64,000 nucleotides of DNA, taken from positions 582,818-646,817 of the forward strand of contig SACZ01000003.1 of assembly GCA_023369685.1 (NCBI GenBank), in the 5' to 3' direction. A model generated the notes under the pieces. The model was given only the letters and a program-made list of their open reading frames with translations, made no database searches and had not been told where the DNA came from. Both the position numbers and the translations under genes were made by a program. The stretch's first letter is position 1; every line of letters begins with the position of its first letter. This stretch comes from Prolixibacteraceae bacterium JC049. Its GTDB lineage: Bacteria > Bacteroidota > Bacteroidia > Bacteroidales > Prolixibacteraceae. Positions 26,905 through 36,080 of the stretch are shown here, in pieces.

Positions 26905-28005
26905 TTATTGTTTAGCCATTTTGCGACGATAGTTTTCCACTTCCCAATTATCAATGAAACTAATTTGTTCCGGAGTCATGAACTGAGGCCCTCCCCAGTT
27001 GTTGGATAGATAACTTACCTTCATCATATTTTCGAAGATATCCAATACGGTTTGAGCTGACTTCTCTGAATCCTCGATGGCAATAATTCCTTCGTTTTCG
27101 ATAATTGCAACTTTGGGAAGATATCCCTTAGTTGATTCAAATTCATTGATGGCCGGAATCAAATCATCTGTTGAAATGCAATAGATGTAACTCGATTTGC
27201 AATAGACAATGTCATCAGGCGTAAAGGGTAAACTGACCTTGGCAAATTGTTCCGCATTGGAGCAAAAAAGTTGTGTTATAGTATTTTTGCGCGTGCAAGA
27301 AACTAACCCTTTTGATGCTAAAAAGTTATTGAATACATCCAATTGAGCTTCGAACTTAAACTCTTCAATTAGTGGCAAATCTTGAGAGAGTTTATTTATA
27401 AGTTGTTTATCAATATCCTTATAAATTTGATTAACTTCTTCTTGGGAATTCGTACCAACAAATACTCCATGATTCCGTAGAAAAATGATAGCGGCTTCAG
27501 TATTGTTAGCCTCTCTGAATTGTTTAATACGTTCCTCAATCTTCTTGAATAAAGTGTAGCCAGGATTGGTATATTCAATGTAAAGAGCTTTGGGAAACAG
27601 TTGCTCAGTTAATGACTGAGCATTTTTACTACACATTAAGCTATTTACCAGTATAGGATGAGTGTGAACAACAAATGGAAAATTCATTAGGTTGTGCAAC
27701 GATGTCTCAACAGAAGGGCGTTTTCCTGTTTCATCGATTATTGCAGCATTTAAGTCTTCTTTCACTTGTTGTTCACATATACTCTCTACGTCGCTATATT
27801 GTTTTTTAGAGATGATATCTAGCTTTTCACGAGAAAGAGACACTAAATCAGATTCGGCTAATGTGCTCATGGAGGTACCACTGGCTTTTACCCAAAGCTT
27901 ATCGCTTGTTTTGTACGAAATGTTTCCACCGCCAGCAATAACATAGGCTGAATTTTGCCCATATTCATGAGCCATTTGTAATAGGGATTTAATATGCTCT
28001 TTCAT
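26905..28005 (-). CDS. class II aldolase, rhamnulose-1-phosphate aldolase domain without dehydrogenase
   Basis: A 366-residue class II aldolase/adducin-type protein. Visible features: AGGGNISYKTSDKLWVKASGTSM at the N-terminus (only the motif WVKASGTS is needed), the Glu in SVETSLH, zinc ligands in HTHP, and RNHGVFVG. It resembles the aldolase half of the two-domain RhaE-type proteins, in which a C-terminal short-chain dehydrogenase follows; here the protein ends after about 130 extra residues and no dehydrogenase domain is present. It splits L-rhamnulose-1-phosphate into dihydroxyacetone phosphate and lactaldehyde (inferred from context). Confidence 0.8.
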   Translation of the reverse strand: MKEHIKSLLQMAHEYGQNSAYVIAGGGNISYKTSDKLWVKASGTSMSTLAESDLVSLSREKLDIISKKQYSDVESICEQQVKEDLNAAIIDETGKRPSVETSLHNLMNFPFVVHTHPILVNSLMCSKNAQSLTEQLFPKALYIEYTNPGYTLFKKIEERIKQFREANNTEAAIIFLRNHGVFVGTNSQEEVNQIYKDIDKQLINKLSQDLPLIEEFKFEAQLDVFNNFLASKGLVSCTRKNTITQLFCSNAEQFAKVSLPFTPDDIVYCKSSYIYCISTDDLIPAINEFESTKGYLPKVAIIENEGIIAIEDSEKSAQTVLDIFENMMKVSYLSNNWGGPQFMTPEQISFIDNWEVENYRRKMAKQ

Positions 28006-28017
28006 CGTTACCGTCTT

Positions 28018-29286
28018 TTATCGAGTTGCTAAAATTTCTTTTTCGTATGATTGAATCTCTTTGATGTATGATTCGCCAACAGGAACATTCTCTTTTTGGC
28101 AGTAGTAGTCCCAAACGGCACCAAATAACTTCGTTTTAAGTTCTTCCAGAAGTGCCAAACGTTCGAAGTTTTGTCCTGATTCTTCCATCTCGATAAGCTT
28201 TTCGGTTGGCTCAAGCATGGCAAACATAAATGCCTTTTGTGCAGCTCTTGTTCCAACCACATATGCGCCAATTCGGTTGATTGAAGCATCGAAGAAGTCT
28301 AGTCCAATATTTACACGTGACAGGTAATTGTTACGAACAATTTCAGAGGCAATAAGCTGTACATCTTCGTTCAGCGTAACAACGTGGTCTGAATCCCATC
28401 TGATTGGGCGCGTAATGTGTAATAGTACTTCGTCGATAAACTGAAGACATGCTGAGATTTTGTCACCCACTTGTTCTGTTGGGTGAAAGTGTCCGTTGTC
28501 TAGGCAAATCAGTTTGTTATTCTGAACTGCATACGAAAGGTAGAAGTCGTGAGATCCAACAGTCATCGATTCGGCTCCAATTCCAAACAGCTTACTTTCA
28601 ACAGCATCTTTTAATTGTGTTGTTGGGTATTCTGTTGCAAAAGCCTCATCTAACGATTTCTTAAGTTGTTTGCGATAACCGTTTCTGTCAATTGGAGTAT
28701 CTTTCGATCCATCAGGAATCCATACATTGTGTACACATGGTGAATTCAGCTGTTTTCCCATATCGGCAGCAATAGCTCTACAGCGCTTCAAGTGCTCTAC
28801 CCAGAAACTTCTGATCGCTTCATCTTTTGATGAAAGAGTGAATCCATTGTCTGCATTTGGGTGAGAAAAGAACGAGCCATTGAAGTCCATTCCAATTTCT
28901 TGTTTTTTACACCAGTCAATCCAGCTTTGGAAGTGTTTGGTTTCAATCTGGTCTCTGTCTACGATTTCTTCGTTAAAATCGCCATATATAGCGTGAAGGT
29001 TTAGTCGTTGCTTGCCAGGAAGTAGAGCCAGAACCTTTTCAAGGTCTGTTCTTATTTGTTCCAGGTTATTTGCCTTCCCTGGATAGCTTCCGGTAGCTTG
29101 AATTCCTCCTCCTGATAATGATGAGTCGGGAGTTTCGCAACCTGAAACATCATCGGTTTGCCAACAGTGTAAACTGATGACAAGATCGTTCATTTTCTCA
29201 AGAACTTTATCTGTATCAATACCCAATTCGGCGTATTGCTCTTTGGCTATTTGATATGCTTTTTCAATAAAATTGGTGTTACTCAT
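28018..29286 (-). CDS. rhaA: L-rhamnose isomerase
   Basis: A 422-residue enzyme converting L-rhamnose to L-rhamnulose. It shows the RhaA features CWQTDDVSGCE, GIQATGSYPG, LNLHAIYGDF, VHNVWIPDGSKD, the metal-binding ICLDNGHFHPTE and RWDSDHVV segments. Length is normal. It is first gene of the operon rhaA-aldolase-rhaB, with gaps of 12 and 4 bp, and has a well-formed promoter 33 bp upstream. No rhamnose transporter or mutarotase gene is in the cluster. Confidence 0.96.
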   Translation of the reverse strand: MSNTNFIEKAYQIAKEQYAELGIDTDKVLEKMNDLVISLHCWQTDDVSGCETPDSSLSGGGIQATGSYPGKANNLEQIRTDLEKVLALLPGKQRLNLHAIYGDFNEEIVDRDQIETKHFQSWIDWCKKQEIGMDFNGSFFSHPNADNGFTLSSKDEAIRSFWVEHLKRCRAIAADMGKQLNSPCVHNVWIPDGSKDTPIDRNGYRKQLKKSLDEAFATEYPTTQLKDAVESKLFGIGAESMTVGSHDFYLSYAVQNNKLICLDNGHFHPTEQVGDKISACLQFIDEVLLHITRPIRWDSDHVVTLNEDVQLIASEIVRNNYLSRVNIGLDFFDASINRIGAYVVGTRAAQKAFMFAMLEPTEKLIEMEESGQNFERLALLEELKTKLFGAVWDYYCQKENVPVGESYIKEIQSYEKEILATR

Positions 29287-29318
29287 AGTCGATTAATTAT
29301 GGTCGAAAATTGACATTT

Positions 29319-29349
29319 CAAAAGTAGATGGTACTGGTAGGTAGGGCAA
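29319..29349 (-). promoter_or_regulatory. rha operon promoter (TTG-N20-TACTTTTG on the minus strand)
   Basis: The minus-strand -33 TTG (29347-29349) and -7 TACTTTTG (29319-29326) are 20 bp apart. The -7 box ends 32 bp before the rhaA start. Confidence 0.7.
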
Positions 29350-29522
29350 TTGACAAAATGCCAAATCGTTTGTACATTCTGAGTAATTCAAGGATGGAGA
29401 AAGGACTTTTTGTAGAATGAAGTGAGTACTAAAATGTAGATTAGTAGATTGTTGTGTTTCTTGGTGGTGTGGTCTTGGTTTGTGTTGGATGGAAGTAAGG
29501 TGTTTTGATTCGTGATATTTTC

Positions 29523-29536
29523 AGTACTTTAGTACT
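29523..29536. promoter_or_regulatory. AGTACT-TT-AGTACT repeat in the rhaA-araC intergenic region
   Basis: The 315-bp region 29287-29601 between divergent genes holds the rha promoter and this 14-bp element, which is both a direct and an inverted repeat. It lies 65 bp before the AraC-type gene and may be its binding site or part of its promoter. Nothing else clear is seen in the region. Confidence 0.35.
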
Positions 29537-29601
29537 AGTTAATTAAGACTGATGGATTATTTGATTAGCTCGAATCCGAATTTTGCATAAACAAAGGTAT
29601 T

Positions 29602-30474
29602 ATGGAACAATTGTTTAAATATTTGACTCAAAGTGAAGATGACAAAAAGTGGGGATTGTATGTGAATGTTGCCGGATATGCAGAAATTGCTCCAAACGAG
29701 AAATATCCTCCGAAAGGACATCCCGAAGGATATCATTTTATATGGGAAGATGGTCGGGTTCTGGATGAATACCAAATGCTATATATTACAAAAGGAAAAG
29801 GAGTGTTTGAAACCCGAACTACCAAATTCGATGTAAAGGAGGGGGATATAATATTAATAGCACCGTATGTTTGGCATCGCTATGCACCAGATTCGGAAGA
29901 TGGTTGGCGGGAGCATTATATTGGCTTCAATGGAGAAATAATGAAATCAATTATTGATTTCTTTGATGTTGAGTCTCCAGTTGTTTATGTAGGTTATAAT
30001 GAGCAAATATTAAATGCATACGAAGAACTCTTCGATTTAACACAACAGGAGCGAATTGGTTATCAGCAGGCTGCTAGTGGATATGTATTGTTTATACTAG
30101 GGAAAGTGCGTCAGATAGTGTTAACTCAAGGATTTGCAAATAATAAAATCGAGAAGATAATTAATAAGTCGAGGTTGTATATGCGAGCTCATCTGACAGA
30201 GCAATTTAGTATGCAAGCTTTAGCAGAGGAGTTGAATATTAGCTACTCGTTGTTTCGAAGTGAATTTAAAAAGTATACAGGAATATCTCCGGGGCAATAT
30301 TTGTTGCAATTGAAAATTCAAACTGCTAAGAATTTGTTGTCTAACACAGCTTTTACCGTAAAAGAAATTGCATTTAAATCAGGATTTGAATCTCCCTATT
30401 ATTTTTCAAAAGCTTTTCGGAAATACACTACAATTAGTCCTTCAGAATTCAGAGATAAGTTGAAACGAAATTAA
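29602..30474 (+). CDS. AraC family regulator, probable rhamnose regulator
   Basis: A 290-residue protein with an N-terminal cupin sensor domain (about residues 20-130, with EGDIILIAPYVWHRY) and two C-terminal helix-turn-helix motifs (about 190-285: SMQALAEELNISYSLFRSEFKK and VKEIAFKSGFESPYYFSKAF, the second being the AraC signature). It is divergent from the rhaA operon, which it probably activates in response to L-rhamnose, like RhaS or the RhaR of Bacteroides (inference from position). Confidence 0.9.
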   Translation: MEQLFKYLTQSEDDKKWGLYVNVAGYAEIAPNEKYPPKGHPEGYHFIWEDGRVLDEYQMLYITKGKGVFETRTTKFDVKEGDIILIAPYVWHRYAPDSEDGWREHYIGFNGEIMKSIIDFFDVESPVVYVGYNEQILNAYEELFDLTQQERIGYQQAASGYVLFILGKVRQIVLTQGFANNKIEKIINKSRLYMRAHLTEQFSMQALAEELNISYSLFRSEFKKYTGISPGQYLLQLKIQTAKNLLSNTAFTVKEIAFKSGFESPYYFSKAFRKYTTISPSEFRDKLKRN

Positions 30475-30490
30475 TGGGAAGTATATAAAA

Positions 30491-30518
30491 AGAAAAAGCA
30501 CATCTAAATGATGTGCTT
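30491..30518 (-). terminator. terminator of tRNA-Lys
   Basis: Perfect 9-bp stem AAGCACATC / GATGTGCTT with a 5-base loop; read on the minus strand it is followed by TTTCTTTTT. It lies 3 bp after the tRNA CCA end and 16 bp after the converging AraC-type gene. Confidence 0.85.
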
Positions 30519-30520
30519 CT

Positions 30521-30596
30521 TGGTGACTCAGCTGGGGTTCGAACCCAGGACCCCATCCTTAAAAGGGATGTGCTCTACCAGCTGAGCTACTGAGTC
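30521..30596 (-). tRNA. tRNA-Lys (anticodon UUU)
   Basis: The minus strand folds into a 76-nt cloverleaf including an encoded CCA. Acceptor GACTCAG pairs with CTGAGTC, D arm starts TAGCTCAGCTGGTAGAGC, the anticodon loop is CTTTTAA with anticodon TTT, and the T arm is CTGGGTTCGAACCCCAG. All standard invariant bases are present. Confidence 0.97.
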
Positions 30597-30785
30597 TCCT
30601 TGTTGCTTTAAAAGCGATGCAAATATAGTACTTTGTTTAAAAATACAAGCATAAAAAAGATAAAATTTTCATAAAAGACATATCTGGAGATTTAATTCCT
30701 AAGACTAGATAATAAAAAGCTTGAATATTAGTTTTGAATTGAAATATTTATGCTCGCTTAGCTAATATTATACAGGTTAAGAGCA

Positions 30786-30813
30786 TTGCAATTAGTGTAA
30801 AATTTTATCTTTG
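30786..30813 (+). promoter_or_regulatory. promoter of the wza-wzc operon (TTG-N17-TATCTTTG)
   Basis: TTG at 30786-30788 and TATCTTTG at 30806-30813 match the Bacteroidota -33/-7 boxes with a slightly short spacer of 17. The ATG of the wza-type gene is 86 bp downstream. The rest of 30597-30785 is AT-rich with no visible gene. Confidence 0.55.
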
Positions 30814-30899
30814 TGTGAGATTTAAAATAGAACACTAAAAATCTTTGCTCAATTATTATTTTAATGATTTTTATAATCAAAAGAATTAATCCACAAATT

Positions 30900-31682
30900 A
30901 TGCGAAATCTACGAAATTCCCTATTAGTCGTGGTTGGAATATTTATGCTACTATTTTCCACATCTTGTAGTACCAGTTTAAAAGATCTTACTTATCTTAA
31001 TGAAATTGAAACAGGAAAATCTTACTTAGAGGCAGAGGTACCTGCAGCCTATAAGATTAGAACTAATGATAACCTATACATACAGGTTATTGGAGATGAC
31101 CCTAATGTTACTGCATTCTTAAACCTTTCATCTATTGACAAAAACTATTCAACTGAAACAGCTATTGAGTTGGTAAGTTATGTTGTGTCAGAAGAAGGCG
31201 TGATTGATGTCCCATTTATTGGAAAAGTGAAAGTAGAAGGGTTAACATTGAGTGAAGTAAAAGAGCGTTTGCAAGAACGGGTTGATGAGCATTTAACTAA
31301 AACTTCTGTTATAGTGAAAATGGTAAACCGTTCTATTACAGTTTTAGGAGAGGTAAATAAACCTGGACAATTTAGAATGCTACGTAACAGAGTGAATATA
31401 TTTGAAGCACTGGGGTATGCAGGTGATTTGACTGATCATGGTAATCGTAAAACAGTAAAATTAATCAGAGAAGTAGAAGGAAAAAGAACCGTTATAGCAT
31501 TGGATCTTACTGATAAGAATTTGATAACTTCTCCATATTATCATTTATTACCGAACGACTTGATCTATATTGAACCTGACCGTAAAGTTTGGGGAGCTAA
31601 AACTTTACCATTTGCGACTTTATTTACAGTTATCTCAACATTATTCTCAGGAGTATTATTAGTACACAACCTCACTAAATAG
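30900..31682 (+). CDS. wza: polysaccharide export outer-membrane lipoprotein (Wza-like)
   Basis: A 260-residue lipoprotein (signal ending in FSTSC) with the Poly_export domain (about 45-150: YKIRTNDNLYIQVIGDDP and EGVIDVPFIGKVKVEGLTL) and a following SLBB domain (about 155-225: ITVLGEVNKPGQFRM). A hydrophobic helix lies at the C-terminus (about 235-255). It forms the outer-membrane channel for capsule or exopolysaccharide, working with the Wzc protein encoded 10 bp downstream. The start at 30900 gives a proper lipoprotein signal; a 12-residue longer frame does not. Confidence 0.92.
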   Translation: MRNLRNSLLVVVGIFMLLFSTSCSTSLKDLTYLNEIETGKSYLEAEVPAAYKIRTNDNLYIQVIGDDPNVTAFLNLSSIDKNYSTETAIELVSYVVSEEGVIDVPFIGKVKVEGLTLSEVKERLQERVDEHLTKTSVIVKMVNRSITVLGEVNKPGQFRMLRNRVNIFEALGYAGDLTDHGNRKTVKLIREVEGKRTVIALDLTDKNLITSPYYHLLPNDLIYIEPDRKVWGAKTLPFATLFTVISTLFSGVLLVHNLTK

Positions 31683-31692
31683 ATTATTAGCA

Positions 31693-34155
31693 ATGCAAGA
31701 AAAAAATGTAACTGGACAGAGCCAGAATGTAATGGTTAACGATGATGAAACCATTGATTTAAAAAAATTACTATTTCGTTTCTTAGGAAATTGGTACTGG
31801 TTTGTCTTCTGTGTAATGATTGCTGGTGGTGGAGCCTATTTGGTTAATCGTTATGCAAGACCAATCTATAAAGTAGGAACTTCAGTCCTTATTGAAGATG
31901 ATAAAGGAGGAAGTCCAATGAAGGGAATCTTTGGAAACAGTGATATGACTCAAGGGTTTGGTATGTTTCCAAGTTTGCAGAATTTTGACAATCAAACTAT
32001 AATTATTCAATCGTATACTCAAGTTCGTAATACGATTAAAGAATTAGACTTTGGGGTAAGTTATTTCGCTCAAGGAAAAGTGGTTTCTCGAGAAATCTAT
32101 CATGATTCTCCTTTTAAGGTTATTATTGATAAGAAACACCCTCAAATTATAGGAACACCATTCAATGTTCATATCAAAAAAGATGGAACTATAACACTTT
32201 CAGTTGAGGCCGAGGTCGCTCGCTTGTTCGATTATGAGGCAGATAAGACGGTTGGGGTCAAGTATGAATTTGCATTTTCAAAAGATTTGAAAGCAGGAGA
32301 TAAGTTGGTTTCTCCTGATTTAGCTTTCACAATTATGTTGAATGAGAAGTTTAATCCCAATGAGGAGAATAACTATTATTTCATCTTAAATACTCCAGAT
32401 CAGTTGACAAAAAGATATCGTGCAGCATTATCTATCGATCCTATGAAAAAAGGTGCTTCGCTGGTTCAGATATCAATGTTGTCAGATAACCCTTCAAAAG
32501 CGAAAGCATTTTTAAATAAACTAATGGAGGTATATCTAAATCGTAACCTTGGGAAAAAGAATCAATTTGCAAAGAAAACTATTGACTTTATTGATTCTCA
32601 ACTAAAGTCGATTGCTAGTTCTTTAGGTGAGTCTGAAGATAAAATGCAGAGTTTCCAGTCGGATAAGAAGGTAATGGACTTAGATTTTCAAGGACAACAG
32701 CTTTTAGAGCAATTGACAAAATTGGATGAAGAGAAAGCCTTGTTTGAGACAAAGATGAAGTATTATCGTTATTTGAACACCTACATTAAAAGTGCTCAGA
32801 ATATTGAATCAATTGTTGCACCTACAGCTATGGGAGTGGAGGATCCACTTTTAAATAAATTGATTGTTGGTATCAATGAACTTAGTATGAAAAAGAGTGA
32901 GTTGAGCTTAAATATTGTTCGGCCCAAGGAACATCCAATGGTGCAACGTATTGATGCTCAGATTCAGGAAGCACTAAGTACTTTGAAAGAAAATACTGGA
33001 AGTATTATTCGTCAAACAGAAATTGGTTTAAGCGATGTAAATAGACGAATCTCTGATTTTAATTTATTACTGAAGCAGTTACCTCAAACAACTCGTGATT
33101 ACGTTAATATTAAAAGAGAGTATACGTTGAACAATGAAATTTATACATTTTTATTGCAGCGTCGTTCTGAAGCGCAGATTTCACAAGCTTCCAACTCTCC
33201 GGATAATGAGGTGATTGATTCTGCGAGAGTTTTAGGCGGTGGTCCTGTAAAACCAACTAAAAGAATCAATTATATTATTGGTGTTATGTTAGGTTTGGTG
33301 TTCCCGGCTATAATTATTTTATTGAAGGATTTTTTCAATAATAAGATTGTCACAAGGGAAGATATTCGCAATATCACAAAGCATCCAATTATTGGTCACG
33401 TATTTAAGTTGCCTAGTAAAATTGGAGCAACAGTGGTGTTAGATAATCCACAGTCTACGGAATCAGAACCATTTAGAGCCATTCGAACAAGATTGCAGTT
33501 CTTCACTAAAGAGAAGACAAATCCAGTTATTTTGGTAACTTCATCGTTCCCTGGTGAAGGAAAGACGTTTAATGCGATTAATATTGCATCAAGTTATGCA
33601 TTGATTGGAAAGAAAACGATCCTTGTTGGTTGTGATTTACGTAAACCAAGAATTTTTGATGATTTTGGATTAAATAATAACCAAGGAGTTTCTAATTATT
33701 TGATTGGACAGAAGGCTATTAAAGAATTAGTTCAGAAAACAAAAAGTGAGAACTTAGATGTAATTACTGCTGGTCCAATTCCTCCTAATCCGTCGGAATT
33801 ATTGGCAGACAAGAAAATGAAGGAGCTAATTGAAGAATTGAAGCAAACATATGATTATGTAATTGTCGATTCAGCTCCGGTAGGACTTGTGGCAGATACA
33901 TATCATATTATGCGTCACACAGATACTAATATCTTTGTTGTTCGTCAGCATTATTCTGATAAGAGTGGATTAATGACTTGTTTAGCTGAAGCTCAAGAGA
34001 ATGGAGTTAGCAATATTAGTATTTTAATTAACGACGTAGAGTTGAAAAAAGGAGGTTACGGTTACGGCTATGGCTATGGTTACGGTTATGGCTATGGCTA
34101 TGGTTACGGAGATAATATTGAGAAGAAAACTGGAATAAGACGTATCTTTGGATAA
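31693..34155 (+). CDS. wzc: polysaccharide co-polymerase and tyrosine autokinase (Wzc-like)
   Basis: An 820-residue inner-membrane protein: Wzz domain with first membrane helix at about 33-53, long periplasmic helical hairpin (about 280-480), a second membrane helix at about 523-545, and a cytoplasmic BY-kinase domain with Walker A SSFPGEGKTF (about 617-626) and Walker B YVIVDSAPVGLVAD (about 720). The C-terminus carries a run of nine Gly-Tyr pairs, the tyrosine cluster that is autophosphorylated in this family to control chain length. It is co-transcribed with wza. Confidence 0.95.
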   Translation: MQEKNVTGQSQNVMVNDDETIDLKKLLFRFLGNWYWFVFCVMIAGGGAYLVNRYARPIYKVGTSVLIEDDKGGSPMKGIFGNSDMTQGFGMFPSLQNFDNQTIIIQSYTQVRNTIKELDFGVSYFAQGKVVSREIYHDSPFKVIIDKKHPQIIGTPFNVHIKKDGTITLSVEAEVARLFDYEADKTVGVKYEFAFSKDLKAGDKLVSPDLAFTIMLNEKFNPNEENNYYFILNTPDQLTKRYRAALSIDPMKKGASLVQISMLSDNPSKAKAFLNKLMEVYLNRNLGKKNQFAKKTIDFIDSQLKSIASSLGESEDKMQSFQSDKKVMDLDFQGQQLLEQLTKLDEEKALFETKMKYYRYLNTYIKSAQNIESIVAPTAMGVEDPLLNKLIVGINELSMKKSELSLNIVRPKEHPMVQRIDAQIQEALSTLKENTGSIIRQTEIGLSDVNRRISDFNLLLKQLPQTTRDYVNIKREYTLNNEIYTFLLQRRSEAQISQASNSPDNEVIDSARVLGGGPVKPTKRINYIIGVMLGLVFPAIIILLKDFFNNKIVTREDIRNITKHPIIGHVFKLPSKIGATVVLDNPQSTESEPFRAIRTRLQFFTKEKTNPVILVTSSFPGEGKTFNAINIASSYALIGKKTILVGCDLRKPRIFDDFGLNNNQGVSNYLIGQKAIKELVQKTKSENLDVITAGPIPPNPSELLADKKMKELIEELKQTYDYVIVDSAPVGLVADTYHIMRHTDTNIFVVRQHYSDKSGLMTCLAEAQENGVSNISILINDVELKKGGYGYGYGYGYGYGYGYGYGDNIEKKTGIRRIFG
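34054..34107 (+). repeat. hexanucleotide tandem repeat (GGNTAY)9 in wzc
   Basis: Nine 6-bp units coding for Gly-Tyr, with third-position variation (GGT/GGC, TAC/TAT). It encodes the Tyr-rich tail of the kinase. Confidence 0.9.
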
Positions 34156-34258
34156 TTTATTTGATATGAAAAGGTAGAAGGTTAAACTTCTACCTCAATA
34201 TTTAGTATTGATACTAAATAGAACTTACAAAAAGAGTGAGATTCTAAAACTTTTTTTA

Positions 34259-34296
34259 CAAAAGAAGATAAAGATATTTACTTATATCTTCTTTTG
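34259..34296. repeat. strong inverted repeat between wzc and the acetyltransferase gene
   Basis: Perfect 12-bp arms CAAAAGAAGATA / TATCTTCTTTTG with a 14-base loop. The following sequence is not T-rich, so it is not a classical terminator. A second hairpin (GGTAGAAG / CTTCTACC) occurs at 34173-34194, shortly after the wzc stop. Confidence 0.65.
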
Positions 34297-34357
34297 TGAA
34301 AAAATGTATGTTTTTATCATAACTTCAATCAATTAACTTGCATAAATCGATTTTGAT

Positions 34358-34933
34358 ATGGATAAATATTTTGCACACGAAACAGCTGTTATCGACGAAG
34401 GATGTCAAATAGGGGAAGGAACTAAGATATGGCACTTTAGTCATGTAATGCCCAATTGTATTATCGGAGAACGATGTAATATTGGTCAGAATGTGGTTAT
34501 TTCTCCCGATGTTCAGCTAGGTACCAATGTAAAGGTGCAGAATAACGTTTCGATTTATACGGGAGTCATTTGTGAGGACGATGTGTTTCTTGGGCCATCA
34601 ATGGTTTTTACCAATGTTGTCAATCCGCGAAGTGCAGTCATTCGAAAAGATGAATATAAGAAAACCTGGGTAAGAAAAGGAGCATCGATTGGTGCTAACG
34701 CAACTATTGTTTGCGGTATTACTTTAGGTGAGTTCTGTCTTATTGGTGCCGGTGCTGTTGTTACGAAAGATGTGCCTGCGTTTGCGTTGGTTGTCGGAAA
34801 TCCGGCGCGTCAAATGGGATGGGTAAGTGAATATGGACATCGATTGAATTTTGAAGACTCAAATGTGGCAGAATGCCCTGAGAGCAAGCAAAAGTATCAG
34901 TTGGAAGAGAACTCGGTAGAGCGAATCGCTTAA
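34358..34933 (+). CDS. wlbB: hexapeptide acyltransferase, UDP-2-acetamido-3-amino-2,3-dideoxyglucuronate N-acetyltransferase type
   Basis: A 191-residue left-handed beta-helix protein with hexapeptide repeats through residues 1-165 (IGEGTKIWHF, IGERCNIGQNVVI, GASIGANATIVCGITLG, IGAGAVVTKDVP). This matches WbpD/WlbB, which acetylate the 3-amino group of a UDP-glucuronate derivative during synthesis of diacetamido-uronate for O-antigen or capsule. The next gene encodes the partner dehydrogenase, which supports the assignment. C-terminal residues 165-191 are polar and variable. Confidence 0.85.
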   Translation: MDKYFAHETAVIDEGCQIGEGTKIWHFSHVMPNCIIGERCNIGQNVVISPDVQLGTNVKVQNNVSIYTGVICEDDVFLGPSMVFTNVVNPRSAVIRKDEYKKTWVRKGASIGANATIVCGITLGEFCLIGAGAVVTKDVPAFALVVGNPARQMGWVSEYGHRLNFEDSNVAECPESKQKYQLEENSVERIA

Positions 34934-34950
34934 AAACAGAAAGAACATAG

Positions 34951-35989
34951 ATGAATATTGAAAACAGAAAAATACGATTTGCAGTAATTGGTCAGGGACA
35001 TATTGGGAGAAGACATGCCGAAATGGTACGTCGAAATTCTCAATGTGAATTAGTTGCTGTGTGTGATATAAAAACAAAAGAAGAATGTGGTATTGCAGAT
35101 ATTGAAGAACCATTCTTTGGTACCTTCGACGAATTTGTAGCATCAGATATTGAAGCCGATGTTATCAATATTTGTACTCCCAATGGTATTCATGCTGAAT
35201 ATTCTCTTAAAAGCATTAGAACGAGGTTCGCATGTGGTGTGTGAAAAGCCAATGGCCTTAAATCGTTTGGATGCCGAGCGCATGATTTTCAAGTCGTTGG
35301 AGGTTGGGAAGCATATCTTTGCCGTGATGCAAAATCGATATTCTCCACCTTCAGAGTGGTTGAAGCAGGTGGTTGACCAGAAAGTGTTGGGTGATATTTA
35401 CATGGTACAGATTAACTGTTACTGGAATCGTGATGATCGCTATTACACCAAAGGAAACTGGCATGGAGATTTGGAGTTAGACGGTGGAACTTTGTTTACT
35501 CAGTTCTCTCACTTTGTCGATATTATGTATTGGTTATTTGGCGATATCACTAATATTCGAGGCAATTTCAAAGATAATAATCATGCTAAATTGACAGACT
35601 TCGAAGATTCTGGTTTCGTTTCATTCGATTTTGTTAATGGAGGAATGGGAAGCCTGAATTACTCTACTTCAGTTTACAATACCAATCTGGAAAGTTCAAT
35701 GACTATTATCGGTGAAAAAGGAACGATTAAAGTGGCTGGCCAGTATATGAATGAGGTAGAGGTGTGTAATATCGAAAATTACACTATGCCAGAGCTTGCT
35801 CCTTCTGCTCCACCTAATGACTATGGTGCTTATAAAGGCTCAGCTCAGAATCACCACCACGTTATTCAAAATGTAGTGGATAAATTAACCAATAAGGCAA
35901 CAATAACTACCAATGCATTGGAGGGAATGAAGATTGTCGATATTATTGAACGAATTTATGCTGTCAGAGATGGCGTTTGGAAGAAGTAA
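34951..35989 (+). pseudogene. wlbA: Gfo/Idh/MocA dehydrogenase (WlbA/WbpB type) broken by a single-base frameshift
   Basis: Two overlapping frames together encode one Gfo/Idh/MocA oxidoreductase of about 345 residues. The first (34951-35244) has the Rossmann start FAVIGQGHIGRRHAEMV and reaches NICTPNGIHAEYSL; the second carries on with ALERGSHVVCEKPMAL, including the family EKP motif, to the end. Removing one A from AAAA at 35209-35212 restores the frame. The enzyme would oxidise the 3-position of UDP-N-acetylglucosaminuronate, upstream of the acetyltransferase encoded 17 bp before. It is either a real mutation or a sequence error in the short A run; the downstream part is otherwise intact. 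Confidence 0.85.
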
Positions 35990-36005
35990 ATATAACTTCA
36001 TATAG

Positions 36006-36041
36006 AAACTGGCAGGCTGTTGTAGTCTGCCAGTTTTGTTT
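36006..36041 (+). terminator. Rho-independent terminator after the dehydrogenase gene
   Basis: Stem AAACTGGCAG / CTGCCAGTTT with an 11-base loop, followed by TGTTTT; 17 bp after the stop. Confidence 0.85.
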
Positions 36042-36049
36042 TACTTTTG
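36020..36049 (+). promoter_or_regulatory. promoter of the phosphatase-like gene (TTG-N19-TACTTTTG)
   Basis: TTG at 36020-36022, in the loop of the preceding terminator, and TACTTTTG at 36042-36049. The ATG is 31 bp downstream. Confidence 0.6.
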
Positions 36050-36080
36050 GGGGGTAAGAATACTGTTAAACCGAAATCGT

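Noticed and set aside
34259-34296. Terminator of wzc
   Set aside because: The hairpin is perfect but lacks a following T run, so I list it only as an inverted repeat.
35150-35244. Two separate overlapping genes at the dehydrogenase locus, or programmed frameshifting
   Set aside because: Each frame holds only part of one Gfo/Idh/MocA protein, and AAAA alone without a canonical slippery heptamer or stimulator is weak support for programming.
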